Shown in pieces: positions 1 through 7,911 of a stretch of 64,000 nucleotides of DNA. Source of the stretch: Alkalibacterium olivapovliticus (GTDB lineage: Bacteria; Bacillota; Bacilli; Lactobacillales; Carnobacteriaceae_A); assembly GCF_003003275.1 (NCBI RefSeq), contig NZ_PVTO01000010.1:1-64000 (forward strand), read 5' to 3'. Under the pieces are notes generated by a model. It saw only the letters and a list, made by a program, of their open reading frames with translations, did not search any database and was not told the origin of the DNA. A program made the position numbers and the translations under genes. How positions within the stretch are numbered: position 1 is the first letter of the stretch; every line of letters starts with the position of its first letter.

Positions 1-86
1 GTTCCCATTTCGAACACAGCCGTTAAGCTTCCCAGCGCCGAGGATAGTGAAGGGTTTCCCTTTGTGAAAGCAGGACGTTGCCGTGC
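1..86 (+). rRNA. rrf: 5S ribosomal RNA, 3' part
   Basis: The window opens inside a 5S rRNA. The stretch with GAACACAG, GTTAAGC, AGCGCC, GTGAAGGG and GACGTTGCC is the conserved 3' two thirds of Firmicutes 5S. The 5' end lies outside the window and the 3' end is approximate. The tRNA genes that follow within 35 bases suggest the tail of an rrn operon. Confidence 0.93.
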
Positions 87-117
87 AGCTCTTTTTTTGT
101 TTATCCGTTTTATTTAT

Positions 118-190
118 GGAGGTTTAGCTCAGTTGGGAGAGCATCTGCCTTACAAGCAGAGGGTCAGCGGTTCGAGCCCGTTAACCTCCA
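118..190 (+). tRNA. tRNA-Val(TAC)
   Basis: A 73-nt cloverleaf: acceptor GGAGGTT pairs with AACCTCC, D arm GCTCAGTTGGGAGAGC, anticodon stem TCTGC/GCAGA with loop CTTACAA (anticodon TAC), T arm with GTTCGAGC. The discriminator is A. The terminal CCA is not encoded. Confidence 0.97.
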
Positions 191-197
191 TTTTTTC

Positions 198-270
198 GAG
201 CCGTTAGCTCAGTTGGTAGAGCATCTGACTTTTAATCAGAGGGTCACAGGTTCGAATCCTGTACGGCTCA
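198..270 (+). tRNA. tRNA-Lys(TTT)
   Basis: Acceptor GAGCCGT pairs with ACGGCTC; anticodon stem TCTGA/TCAGA encloses loop CTTTTAA (anticodon TTT); T arm has GTTCGAAT. The discriminator is A and CCA is not encoded. It lies 7 nt after tRNA-Val and is probably co-transcribed with the rRNA operon. Confidence 0.97.
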
Positions 271-294
271 TATTCCTGTTTATGTTCTGTCATT

Positions 295-368
295 GCGTCC
301 TTAGCTCAATTGGATAGAGCACCTGACTTCGGATCAGGCGGTTGAGGGTTCAAGTCCTTCAGGGCGCG
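295..368 (+). tRNA. tRNA-Arg(TCG)
   Basis: Acceptor GCGTCCT pairs with AGGGCGC through one T-G wobble; anticodon stem CCTGA/TCAGG holds loop CTTCGGA, giving anticodon TCG, which reads CGA. The discriminator is G and CCA is not encoded. This is the isoacceptor that would match the CGA triplet proposed as specifier in the argG T-box at 37763. Confidence 0.96.
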
Positions 369-386
369 TTAATGTTATCGTCAAGT

Positions 387-428
387 TAAAAGGTTGCGTT
401 TAGATTAAAATCTAAAGCGCCTTTTTTT
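387..428 (+). terminator. terminator of the rRNA/tRNA cluster
   Basis: A hairpin whose arms contain AAAAGG, GCG and TTTAGATT on one side and AATCTAAA, GCGC and CTTTT on the other is followed by a T tract. Confidence 0.85.
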
Positions 429-481
429 GTTATTCTCAGATTTCGAATAGCTTCTCTCTTTTCATTTTAACTGTTTATTGG

Positions 482-511
482 TATAATTATTAATAGTCAA
501 AAATAGTCAAA
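482..511 (+). promoter_or_regulatory. ctsR promoter and CtsR operator
   Basis: A TATAAT -10 box lies at 482-487. Directly after it is the exact CtsR heptad repeat AGTCAAA-AAT-AGTCAAA (495-511). The operator covers the expected transcription start, so CtsR bound there would block initiation. The -35 region is weak (TTTTCA near 459). Confidence 0.93.
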
Positions 512-540
512 CAACTATGGATACCTTATATCCTGTAGTA

Positions 541-619
541 AAGGAGGGTGCTGAAAGGACTTGAAAAAATGTGTGATATTAGATACACTTCAAGTCTAAA
601 CTTTCAGTTGTGATTGGAT
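541..619 (+). promoter_or_regulatory. ctsR leader: mini-ORF and hairpin
   Basis: The strong ribosome site AAGGAGG (541-547) is not next to the ctsR start but about 70 nt upstream. A 14-codon ORF starts at ATG 569 (a second site AAAGGA precedes it) and stops with TGA at 611-613, just before TTG 614 and ATG 620 of ctsR. An inverted repeat, GACTTGAA (558-565) with TTCAAGTC (589-596) plus GTGT/ACAC inside, covers the mini-ORF start. Translational coupling or an RNA switch is an inference. Confidence 0.5.
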
Positions 620-1111
620 ATGGATAATCAGAACATGACAGATATAATTGAAGCCTATTTAAAAAAGGTTTTACATCAACAGGAACAAGTTGAAATCAGA
701 CGTAGTGAAATTGCACAGTTATTTGATTGTGTTCCGTCACAGATCAATTACGTAATCAATACCCGCTTTACTATTCAAAAAGGATACCTCGTTGAAAGTA
801 AGCGAGGAGGCGGCGGCTATATTCGTATTATAAAAGTCCAGGTACTGGACGAAATGGATATGCTGAATTCGATGATCGACATAATAGGGGATAGTATCAA
901 TGAAACAGATGCCAGATCTGTCGTTCATAAATTATATGAAGATGAGATTATTAGTAAAAGAGAAGCTAAGCTTATGCTAGTAGCAATGGATAAGTCACTT
1001 TATACCGGAGAACGCTTGATTGATAATAGATTACGATCGAACCTTCTCCGTACGATGTTAGCCAACTTAAAATATGAAGAGCCAAACAAACGAAAGGCGG
1101 ACAACTCATGA
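620..1111 (+). CDS. ctsR: transcriptional repressor CtsR
   Basis: Dimeric repressor of class III heat-shock genes (clp family) that binds the direct heptad repeat found at 495-511, so it should repress its own operon. It is 163 aa from ATG 620. An N-terminal winged helix-turn-helix (about residues 24-70) ends in the tetraglycine loop GGGG (63-66), known as the intrinsic heat sensor. The C-terminal half is the dimerisation and arginine-kinase/ClpP regulation domain. ATG 620 fits family N-termini (Met-x-x-Gln-Asn), but there is no ribosome site next to it; TTG 614 is the alternative. The stop overlaps clpC by ATGA. No mcsA or mcsB is present, as in other Lactobacillales. Confidence 0.97.
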   Translation: MDNQNMTDIIEAYLKKVLHQQEQVEIRRSEIAQLFDCVPSQINYVINTRFTIQKGYLVESKRGGGGYIRIIKVQVLDEMDMLNSMIDIIGDSINETDARSVVHKLYEDEIISKREAKLMLVAMDKSLYTGERLIDNRLRSNLLRTMLANLKYEEPNKRKADNS

Positions 1112-3591
1112 ATGAATTATTTACGGATAAAGCAAAAAAAGCCTTACTGATTGCTCAGGAAGAAGCAAAATCTTTCCGCCACAGATCTGTAGGAACAGAA
1201 CATTTACTACTGGGACTAATTATAGAAGACGAAGGTATTGCAGGAAAAACACTTAGAGAACTGGAAATATCTGAAGAAGATATTAAAGAGGAAATTGAAC
1301 ATTTATCAAGTTATGGTCCAGATGAGACTGTACCAAAAACTTCAATATTGCCTTACTCTCCAAGAGCGAGACAAATCATCAAATATGCGACAGATGAAGC
1401 GCGTCGTATGAAACGTCCATTAGTAGGAACAGAACACCTGCTGCTGGGTCTTCTTAGAGATGAAGAAATATTATCCGCTAAAATTTTAAATAACTTGGAT
1501 GTCAATCTAGCAAAAGCCAGACAACTGGTTTTAAAGAAATTGGGAGCACAGGATAAAAATGCGAAAACCAAAATGGGTGGCAGAAGGGCTGTCAAGCCGC
1601 AAGCTGCTGCTGGAGGAACTCCAACACTTGATTCTCTTGCGAGAGATTTAACGCAGTTAGCCCGTGATAATCGTTTGGATCCAATAGTAGGAAGAAATAA
1701 AGAAGTCAGACGGATCATACAGATTCTAAGCAGACGGACCAAAAATAACCCGGTTCTGGTAGGGGATCCCGGAGTAGGGAAAACGGCCATTGCTGAAGGA
1801 CTGGCACAGAAAATTATTGCCAACGAAGTGCCTCCTGTCTTAGCAAACAAACGATTAATGACTCTTGACATGGGATCGTTAGTTGCAGGAACGAAATACC
1901 GTGGTGAGTTTGAAGAACGTATGAAAAAAATAATCGATGAAATTTATCAGGATGGAGAAGTGATTCTCTTTATTGATGAATTGCATACACTGATCGGTGC
2001 TGGTGGAGCTGAAGGGGCTATAGATGCTTCTAATATACTAAAGCCGGCACTTGCACGAGGCGAACTGCAGACTATTGGTGCAACCACTTTAGATGAATAT
2101 CAGAAACACATCGAAAAAGATGCAGCACTTGAAAGAAGATTTGCATCAATTCATGTAGATCCGCCAACTGAAATGGAAGCAGAAGAAATTCTCTTTGGTT
2201 TACGCGAGCGATATGAAGCACATCATGGCGTGAAAATTACAGACGAAGCTTTAAGAGCGGCAGTCCATTTATCTACCCGATATATTACGACAAGACAATT
2301 GCCGGATAAGGCAATTGACTTGATGGATGAATCAGCTTCTAAAGTTAGAATGGATGAAAGTGATTCTCCTACGCCACTATCTAAAGCAACTGAAACACTA
2401 GAAGATCTAATCAGTAAAAAAGAGCGTGCGATTCAGTCGCAGGATTTTGAACGCGCAGCATTGATCAGAGAAAAAGAGATGCGTCAGAGAAAACGACTGG
2501 AGAAACTAATTAAACAGGACGGTCAGTCTGACGATGAACAGCTGAAGGTGACAGAGTACGATATCGCTGAAGTTGTCTCGCAATGGACTGGAATACCTGT
2601 CAATCAGATGGAGCAGAAAGAAAGTGAACGTCTCCTTAATCTGGAAAAAGTACTGCACGAAAGAGTTGTCGGACAGGAACAGGCAGTTGTGGCTGTTTCT
2701 AAAGCCATCAGACGTGCCCGTAGTGGACTGAAAGATCCAAACCGTCCAATTGGGTCCTTTATGTTCCTTGGACCAACCGGTGTTGGGAAAACGGAACTGG
2801 CCAAAGCACTGGCAGAAGCAATGTTCGGAAGCGAAGAAGCCCTTGTTCGAGTCGATATGTCTGAGTTTATGGAAAAATACAGCACGAGTCGACTGGTTGG
2901 TTCACCTCCTGGTTATGTTGGATATGACGAAGGGGGACAACTGACTGAAAAAATCAGACAGAAACCTTATTCCGTTATCTTACTGGATGAAGTGGAGAAA
3001 GCCCATCCAGATGTCTTCAATATCCTTCTTCAAGTATTGGACGATGGATTGCTGACAGATGGTAAAGGCAGAAAAGTCGACTTCAAGAATACAATTGTCA
3101 TTATGACTTCAAACTTAGGTGCAACTGCATTACGTGATGAAAAATCAGTCGGATTCGGTGCAATAGACAAACGATTCGACCATGATTCAATGGAAAAACG
3201 CATCAGAGAAGAACTGAAAAATGCATTCAGACCCGAGTTTCTTAATCGTGTGGATGACAGTATCGTCTTCCATTCGCTCAAAAAGGATGAACTGCGTGAA
3301 ATCGTTAAGCTTCTGACTAAAAATATCAGTGACCGTATGGAACAAATCGGTATTCAATTGAAAATCACATCTGCCGCAATGGATGTGATCGCTGATGAAG
3401 GATTTGACCCAGAATATGGAGCTCGTCCACTTAAGAGAGCTATCCAGAATAAAATGGAAGACCGATTAAGTGAAGCTTTACTGTCAGGTGAAATCAGCCT
3501 TGGGGATAAAGTGACACTGGGGGCTTCAAAAGGTGAAATCACCTTAAAGGTAAGGGAAGAAAACGGTAAAAAAGAAAAAATCACCAATTAA
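1108..3591 (+). CDS. clpC: ATP-dependent Clp protease ATP-binding subunit ClpC
   Basis: Cytosolic AAA+ unfoldase that feeds substrates to ClpP during stress. The 827-aa protein has two N-terminal Clp repeats (about 1-145), a first AAA+ module with Walker A GDPGVGKT (219-226) and Walker B VILFIDE (285-291), a UVR coiled segment (about 430-465, [19 protein letters not shown]) and a second AAA+ module with Walker A GPTGVGKT (about 555-562) and [10 protein letters not shown]. The UVR motif separates ClpC from ClpA. It overlaps ctsR by 4 nt and is co-transcribed from the CtsR-controlled promoter. Since McsB is not encoded here, adaptor use probably differs from Bacillus. Confidence 0.98.
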   Translation: MNELFTDKAKKALLIAQEEAKSFRHRSVGTEHLLLGLIIEDEGIAGKTLRELEISEEDIKEEIEHLSSYGPDETVPKTSILPYSPRARQIIKYATDEARRMKRPLVGTEHLLLGLLRDEEILSAKILNNLDVNLAKARQLVLKKLGAQDKNAKTKMGGRRAVKPQAAAGGTPTLDSLARDLTQLARDNRLDPIVGRNKEVRRIIQILSRRTKNNPVLVGDPGVGKTAIAEGLAQKIIANEVPPVLANKRLMTLDMGSLVAGTKYRGEFEERMKKIIDEIYQDGEVILFIDELHTLIGAGGAEGAIDASNILKPALARGELQTIGATTLDEYQKHIEKDAALERRFASIHVDPPTEMEAEEILFGLRERYEAHHGVKITDEALRAAVHLSTRYITTRQLPDKAIDLMDESASKVRMDESDSPTPLSKATETLEDLISKKERAIQSQDFERAALIREKEMRQRKRLEKLIKQDGQSDDEQLKVTEYDIAEVVSQWTGIPVNQMEQKESERLLNLEKVLHERVVGQEQAVVAVSKAIRRARSGLKDPNRPIGSFMFLGPTGVGKTELAKALAEAMFGSEEALVRVDMSEFMEKYSTSRLVGSPPGYVGYDEGGQLTEKIRQKPYSVILLDEVEKAHPDVFNILLQVLDDGLLTDGKGRKVDFKNTIVIMTSNLGATALRDEKSVGFGAIDKRFDHDSMEKRIREELKNAFRPEFLNRVDDSIVFHSLKKDELREIVKLLTKNISDRMEQIGIQLKITSAAMDVIADEGFDPEYGARPLKRAIQNKMEDRLSEALLSGEISLGDKVTLGASKGEITLKVREENGKKEKITN

Positions 3592-3600
3592 TCTATTAGG

Positions 3601-3640
3601 AAAAGCCATGGAGGATACTTACTCTCCATGGCTTTTTTTT
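3601..3640 (+). terminator. ctsR-clpC terminator
   Basis: Perfect stem AAAAGCCATGGAG / CTCCATGGCTTTT followed by eight T residues, ten bases after the clpC stop. Confidence 0.95.
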
Positions 3641-3719
3641 CGAGTCATATCACTAGAAAAAATCAAATTCGAATTGCTATAGTTTATTTGTTATTAAATA
3701 ATTCGGAAGGGTGATAAAA

Positions 3720-4541
3720 TTGTTCAGTCACAAAAAAGAGTTACAGTATCATGCTACACCGGAAAAACCAGATGCATTGATGGCAAGAAGACTTCAGGAA
3801 ATTCTTGGTGGTCAGTGGGGCGAAATGTCAGTCATGAATATGTATCTATTCCAGGGATGGAATGCAAGAGGGAATGAAAAATATAAAGATCTGCTGCTGG
3901 ATACTGCTACTGAAGAAATCGGTCACGTTGAAATGATCGCAACGATGATTTCTCAACTGCTGGATAAAGCCCCTCTTTCTGCACAGGAAGAAGCGGTAAA
4001 AGACCCGGCGATCGCAGCAGTTATGGGCGGAATGAATCCTCAGCATGCAATCGTTACTGGTCTTGGAGCTGCTCCTAGAGATTCGAACGGTAATCCCTGG
4101 ACGTCTAATTATATCGTGTCCAGTGGAAATATCCTTGCTGACATGCGTATGAACGTGACAGCTGAGTCTCAGGGACGTCTGCAAGTGGCCCGTTTATATG
4201 AGATGACAGAAGATAAAGGAATCAGAGATATGCTGGGATTCCTTCTGGCGAGAGATAAACAGCACCAGCTGCAATGGATTCAGGCAATTAAAGAATTGGA
4301 AGAAAAAGAAGGTATCGTTGTACCAGGGTCTGTTCCGGAATCATATGAAGTTTCCGATGTCACTCACACGTTATACAACTTCTCTGAAGGCGAAGACAGT
4401 AAACCATTAGTCGATGGTAAAGAAGCAGCTGATGGTAACACGTTCAATTATATTAAAAATCCTCAGGCAATGGCCGAGAAGCCGGTCTTGAAAACACCAC
4501 CTGCAGAAATGCACAGCACACCACCAGAAGAAGCGAAATAG
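3720..4541 (+). CDS. manganese catalase
   Basis: Non-heme dimanganese catalase that dismutes hydrogen peroxide; useful in organisms that make little or no heme. The four-helix ferritin-like core carries the expected glutamate/histidine ligands in GGQWGEMSVMNMYLFQ, TEEIGHVEM and AESQGRLQV/RDKQHQLQW. It is 273 aa from TTG 3720, which is preceded at good spacing by GGAAGGGTGAT; GTG 3711 in the same frame lies inside that ribosome site and is less likely. It is a single-gene unit with no adjacent regulator. The C-terminal tail (from about residue 215) is less conserved and rich in acidic residues and proline. Confidence 0.93.
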   Translation: MFSHKKELQYHATPEKPDALMARRLQEILGGQWGEMSVMNMYLFQGWNARGNEKYKDLLLDTATEEIGHVEMIATMISQLLDKAPLSAQEEAVKDPAIAAVMGGMNPQHAIVTGLGAAPRDSNGNPWTSNYIVSSGNILADMRMNVTAESQGRLQVARLYEMTEDKGIRDMLGFLLARDKQHQLQWIQAIKELEEKEGIVVPGSVPESYEVSDVTHTLYNFSEGEDSKPLVDGKEAADGNTFNYIKNPQAMAEKPVLKTPPAEMHSTPPEEAK

Positions 4542-4585
4542 GTAAAAAAATAGTGGGAGTCTGATTTTTAGTCGAGCGCTTATCT

Positions 4586-4615
4586 TTGATGTAACCTCTC
4601 TTTATTTGGTACTAT
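4586..4615 (+). promoter_or_regulatory. sigma-A promoter of the 4652 gene
   Basis: TTGATG (4586-4591), 18-bp spacer, TACTAT (4610-4615), about 36 bases before the start codon. Confidence 0.6.
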
Positions 4616-4651
4616 GGGTATAGGAAATCAAATATGAGAGGATTGATGTAC

Positions 4652-5002
4652 ATGAAAAAAGTGGACGATACACAAAAAAGTATTTTAATAGGAGTAGGGG
4701 TTGCCTTTTTAGTAGGAATCGCGACGTTCCTTTTCTCGACTGAAACTGCTCAGACTAAAACAAAAGCTACTGTAAACCGCCATAAAGCGAAACACTATGT
4801 CAAAGATAAATTTAACAACAGCTCAAGTGCTAAAAGTCTAGTTGATAAATTATCTGATGATGAGGTGAATAAACTGTTAGGAACAGTCGATAAGGTCAGT
4901 GATCTGGAAGGTAAATTATCAGATATGACTTCTGATTTTAAAGACTATATGCAGGATAAATCTAAAGACGCTAAAAAAGCTGTAAAAAAAGCAAGAAAAT
5001 AA
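4652..5002 (+). CDS. small single-pass membrane protein, YtxH-like
   Basis: A 116-aa protein with a short charged N-terminus, one membrane segment (about residues 10-28, ILIGVGVAFLVGIATFLF) and a hydrophilic, lysine-rich C-terminal region predicted to be helical or coiled. It resembles the YtxH/general stress membrane protein type in layout, but no catalytic motif is visible and the function is unknown. GAGAGGA at 4636-4642 is the ribosome site and favours ATG 4652 over the in-frame ATGs at 4634 and 4646. It has its own promoter and shares a two-way terminator with the convergent regulator gene. Confidence 0.75.
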   Translation: MKKVDDTQKSILIGVGVAFLVGIATFLFSTETAQTKTKATVNRHKAKHYVKDKFNNSSSAKSLVDKLSDDEVNKLLGTVDKVSDLEGKLSDMTSDFKDYMQDKSKDAKKAVKKARK

Positions 5003-5011
5003 AATAAGTAT

Positions 5012-5053
5012 AAAATAAAGAGAGGTCCTAAAAAAGGACCTCTCTTTATTTTA
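5012..5053. terminator. two-way terminator
   Basis: AAAATAAAGAGAGGTCC and GGACCTCTCTTTATTTT form a long perfect stem with A and T tracts on both sides. It lies between two convergent genes and overlaps the stop codon of the minus-strand gene. Confidence 0.93.
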
Positions 5054-5914
5054 TATAATCAGCAAGTAACAAAGCAGCAATTCATTCATGTTTTTAAGTG
5101 ATAGTCCAGTTGCTTCATTAAAGCGGTCCATTCTATACTGCAAAGTATTCCGGTGTATAAACAGATGCTTGGATGCAACACTCACATTGCCCTGGCTCTC
5201 CCATAAGGCCTGAATCAGTTCGCGCCAGTCTTCAGATGTTTCGATCTGATGTTTCAGTTCAGTCATGATCAGGCTTCTGGATAAAGCCTCTTTTGTAAAA
5301 TAACGTAGGGCAACATCAGGAAGCGTGCATACCTGGTTGTGAAGATGGGTGACTTCCTGCTGAAAGATAGACTGCTCTTCTTTTAACAGACTGTTCAATT
5401 GTTTGTCCGGTGTCCAGAATTGTCCTATATAGGCATGGGACCGGATAGAAAAATCATCTTCCAAAGTCTGCAGCATACCGGTTATCTCTTGAGTAGAGAA
5501 CGTCAGAGCACTGGTATCCTGGACAATGAAACAAGTATCACTGGTTATAAAGAAGACATCTAATACGGGATCAAATAGCTGTCTGATCGATTCGATCCAG
5601 ATTGAGTAATCAAACTGTGTATCTATTTTTTTTAAATATAGTTGAGTGAGTCGGATATTCTTTGTTGTTTTTGGGGGGATATCGCGCTTTCCTTCCAGGT
5701 AGTCTGACCATTTAGAATCAGAAACGGGAAAGGATGAAGGCTCGATTTCCTGTTTAAGCAAAGTGAGAAGCTGCCATTCTTTGTCAGTAAGTGATTTTTT
5801 CGGAATATGGATCCATTTGTTTTTATAAGCAATACGAAAGGTCTCCTGGTCCAGAAACGGAAGAGCTGACAGTTCAGTTTCAGGGTATAGTTCTTTTAAA
5901 GTGGTATAATCCAA
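5051..5914 (-). CDS. PucR/CdaR-type helix-turn-helix regulator
   Basis: A 287-aa protein whose last 60 residues form the PucR C-terminal helix-turn-helix (about 228-287: LIQALWESQGNVSVASKHLFIHRNTLQYRMDRF, given here in part), the domain type that ends PucR, CdaR and similar activators. The N-terminal 220 residues match no sensor I recognise. The start is TTG 5914, with AGGAGG seven bases before it. It is divergent from tadA, with about 100 bp between, and has no clear metabolic neighbour, so the target is unknown. Domain assignment is firm; regulon is not. Confidence 0.82.
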   Translation of the reverse strand: MDYTTLKELYPETELSALPFLDQETFRIAYKNKWIHIPKKSLTDKEWQLLTLLKQEIEPSSFPVSDSKWSDYLEGKRDIPPKTTKNIRLTQLYLKKIDTQFDYSIWIESIRQLFDPVLDVFFITSDTCFIVQDTSALTFSTQEITGMLQTLEDDFSIRSHAYIGQFWTPDKQLNSLLKEEQSIFQQEVTHLHNQVCTLPDVALRYFTKEALSRSLIMTELKHQIETSEDWRELIQALWESQGNVSVASKHLFIHRNTLQYRMDRFNEATGLSLKNMNELLLCYLLII

Positions 5915-6016
5915 ACGCTTTCCTCCTAACTCTATGTACCTTTAGTTTACCACTGTTTGATGTAAAGAGAAACTAAGGTATAATGAAGAAAAAGTGACTT
6001 TTGGAGCGGGTATATA

Positions 6017-6544
6017 ATGCATTTTACAAAAACTGAAAAAGCCTACTGGATGACCGAGGCTATTAAAGAAGCCAGGAAAGCAGAACTTCTTGGTGAAGTC
6101 CCTATTGGTGCTGTAGTCGTTCATGAGAACAGAATAATTGGGAGAGGTCATAACCTTAGAGAGACGTCAAAGAACGCGACCACCCATGCCGAGATGATTG
6201 CTATTCAGGAAGCCAATCGTCGTTTAGACAATTGGAGACTGGAGGACTGTCAGTTATTTGTGACGTTAGAGCCCTGTGCGATGTGCAGTGGGGCAATCGT
6301 TCTGTCTCGTATAGATGCAGTTTACTACGGCCCGAAAGACTTCAAAGGCGGAACAGCTGGAACACTGATGAATTTACTTGAAGATGACCGGCTAAACCAT
6401 CAAGCTTATGTAGAACAGGGAGTATTGGAAGAGGAGTGCAAGGACTTGCTGGTTACATTTTTTCGAGAGTTAAGACTGAAAAAAAAACAGGCCAAACTAC
6501 AGCGGGACTGCAGTTGTCAGGGTACCGAGACTCAAGCCGAATAA
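6017..6544 (+). CDS. tadA: tRNA-specific adenosine deaminase TadA
   Basis: Converts wobble adenosine 34 of tRNA-Arg(ACG) to inosine. The zinc site is intact: HAE at residues 57-59 with the catalytic glutamate, and PCAMC at 86-90 with two cysteine ligands. At 175 aa it is of normal size. It is monocistronic, transcribed away from the PucR-type regulator and ending in a strong two-way terminator. The usual Firmicutes position directly before the SRP RNA and dnaX is not kept: here those lie 11 kb downstream. Confidence 0.96.
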   Translation: MHFTKTEKAYWMTEAIKEARKAELLGEVPIGAVVVHENRIIGRGHNLRETSKNATTHAEMIAIQEANRRLDNWRLEDCQLFVTLEPCAMCSGAIVLSRIDAVYYGPKDFKGGTAGTLMNLLEDDRLNHQAYVEQGVLEEECKDLLVTFFRELRLKKKQAKLQRDCSCQGTETQAE

Positions 6545-6591
6545 AAGACGCCCGCAGCTTTATCCTCAAACAAAGCTGCGGGCGTCTTTTA
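6543..6591. terminator. two-way terminator tadA/proC
   Basis: AAAAGACGCCCGCAGCTTT and AAAGCTGCGGGCGTCTTTT form a perfect 19-bp stem between convergent genes. Confidence 0.96.
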
Positions 6592-6605
6592 TTGCGGATA
6601 GTCTG

Positions 6606-7400
6606 TTAGCCTTTAGACATATCATCATTTTTATCAACCATGGCATCAACAGACTCAATGATAGATGCAGCGAAATCACCTTTCAGTAAAGAGAGAATGC
6701 CTTCGACCGTGACCCCACCTGGTGAAGATACCTGGTCGATCAGTGTCCAGGGATCCTGATCTGTCTCTAAAACCGTTCGGCCACTCCCCAAAACTGCCTG
6801 AGCGGCTATCTTAGTTGCTTTGTCTTTAGGTAGACCGTATTTGACACCGGCTCTGGCTAATGTATCGATAAACATAAAAATTAAAGCGGGTGAACTGCCT
6901 GCCAGGGCGATAAACGCACTGAGTTGTGATTCTGGGAGTTCTACGACTTCGCCAACAGCTACGAATATTTCTTTCGTTCTATCCAGATCTTTTTGTTCGA
7001 CTTGATCGTTTTCTACAATAGCTGTCATTCCTTCGCCAACCTGTGAATTGAGGTTAGGCATGGTTCGCAGAAAAGAGGACTCTTTTAAATGAAGAGCAAG
7101 CTGTGCATTGGTCACACCTGCTGCGACAGAGATGACGAAGGGGTGTTTAGTTTTATCCAAGCCAGACAGGACCTCATCGATTTGATAAGGCTTCACAGCA
7201 AGAATAAGGATATCGGATTCATCCCAAACAGTCTGATTGGAAGACGTTCCGCTAACTGCGAATGACTTAATCAGCTGCTGACGCTTTTCTTCAGATCGAT
7301 TGGAAAACATCAGCTCTTGTGGTTTCACCAACTGTTTTTCAAGCAATCCTTTTGCAATCGCCTGAGCCATATTACCAAACCCTATAAACCCAATTGTCAA
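6606..7400 (-). CDS. proC: pyrroline-5-carboxylate reductase
   Basis: Last step of proline synthesis: reduces pyrroline-5-carboxylate with NAD(P)H. The 264-aa protein begins with the Rossmann motif GFIGFGNMAQAI (about residues 4-15), has VAAGV and the C-terminal PGGVT signature (about 228-232) that lines the substrate site. The start is TTG 7400 with AAAGGAG upstream. proA and proB are not in the window. It is a single gene convergent with tadA. Confidence 0.96.
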   Translation of the reverse strand: MTIGFIGFGNMAQAIAKGLLEKQLVKPQELMFSNRSEEKRQQLIKSFAVSGTSSNQTVWDESDILILAVKPYQIDEVLSGLDKTKHPFVISVAAGVTNAQLALHLKESSFLRTMPNLNSQVGEGMTAIVENDQVEQKDLDRTKEIFVAVGEVVELPESQLSAFIALAGSSPALIFMFIDTLARAGVKYGLPKDKATKIAAQAVLGSGRTVLETDQDPWTLIDQVSSPGGVTVEGILSLLKGDFAASIIESVDAMVDKNDDMSKG

Positions 7401-7550
7401 TTTAATGCACTCCTTTTTCTCGTTAAGTATATTAACTATTGTAACATAAGCAAAAGAACTGAAAACGATGAATTAAAGACGGGTTCAATTTAAAGTAAAA
7501 CGGTAACAAACCTTATATTGTTTAAAATTAGAATGTTTTAATAAATCTAG

Positions 7551-7579
7551 TTGACTTTTAATGTCTCAATCGTTAAGAT
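7551..7579 (+). promoter_or_regulatory. promoter of the leader peptide/PTS-IIC/ilvE unit
   Basis: TTGACT (7551-7556), 17-bp spacer, TAAGAT (7574-7579). The start of transcription is expected near 7586, 28 nt before the leader peptide. Confidence 0.8.
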
Positions 7580-7613
7580 TACCCACATACTACATAGACG
7601 AGGAGGCAGACCG

Positions 7614-7712
7614 ATGAATGAATCACAAACGAACGGCACTTATTATTCAACAACTGAAGTGAACATGCCGGTATTTGCCTCACTACGTGACTTATTACTC
7701 ATTATTATCTAG
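7614..7712 (+). CDS. Leu/Ile-rich leader peptide (attenuator sensor)
   Basis: A 32-codon ORF, too short for routine gene calling, with an ideal ribosome site AGGAGG (7601-7606) and ATG 7614. It ends in LRDLLLIII: six consecutive control codons TTA TTA CTC ATT ATT ATC (7692-7709) just before the TAG stop. This is the layout of ribosome-mediated attenuation peptides of ilv/leu operons. It is followed by a hairpin (7715-7744), an antiterminator segment and an intrinsic terminator (7788-7824), and then by a PTS-IIC-like gene and ilvE. That the peptide is translated and senses Leu and Ile supply is inference from this layout. Confidence 0.85.
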   Translation: MNESQTNGTYYSTTEVNMPVFASLRDLLLIII

Positions 7713-7714
7713 CC

Positions 7715-7824
7715 AGGATTCTTATCTTCCAAGATAGAGTCCTATTTCTGTAACATTAGAAAGTGGGCTCAGGTAATGCACATAGCAGCCAGCCTACTTC
7801 TCGTACAGTAGGCTGGCTTTTTTG
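7715..7824 (+). promoter_or_regulatory. transcription attenuator of the PTS-IIC/ilvE unit
   Basis: Three elements follow the leader stop. (1) A hairpin at 7715-7744 (AGGA/TCCT and TATCT/AGATA). (2) AGTGGGCT (7763-7770), which can pair with AGCCTACT (7792-7799). (3) A terminator whose arms are AGCCAGCCTACT (7788-7799) and AGTAGGCTGGCT (7808-7819) followed by five to six T. Element 2 takes away half of the terminator's 5' arm, so the two folds exclude each other. A ribosome stalled on the Leu/Ile codons would cover the region before hairpin 1 and could favour the antiterminator. Confidence 0.82.
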
Positions 7825-7911
7825 TATAAGGAGTCACACGTCGATCAGCCTCTCTTGAAACAGGGGAACAGAGTAAATTATGTAGAAAAAACAAAAAGGG
7901 GAGTCATCACT

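Noticed and set aside
78-317. ORF across the 5S/tRNA region
   Set aside because: It overlaps three clear tRNA genes and has no ribosome site.
118-368. tRNA cluster as an integration site for a mobile element
   Set aside because: No integrase, no duplicated tRNA 3' end and no phage-like genes downstream; ctsR-clpC follows.
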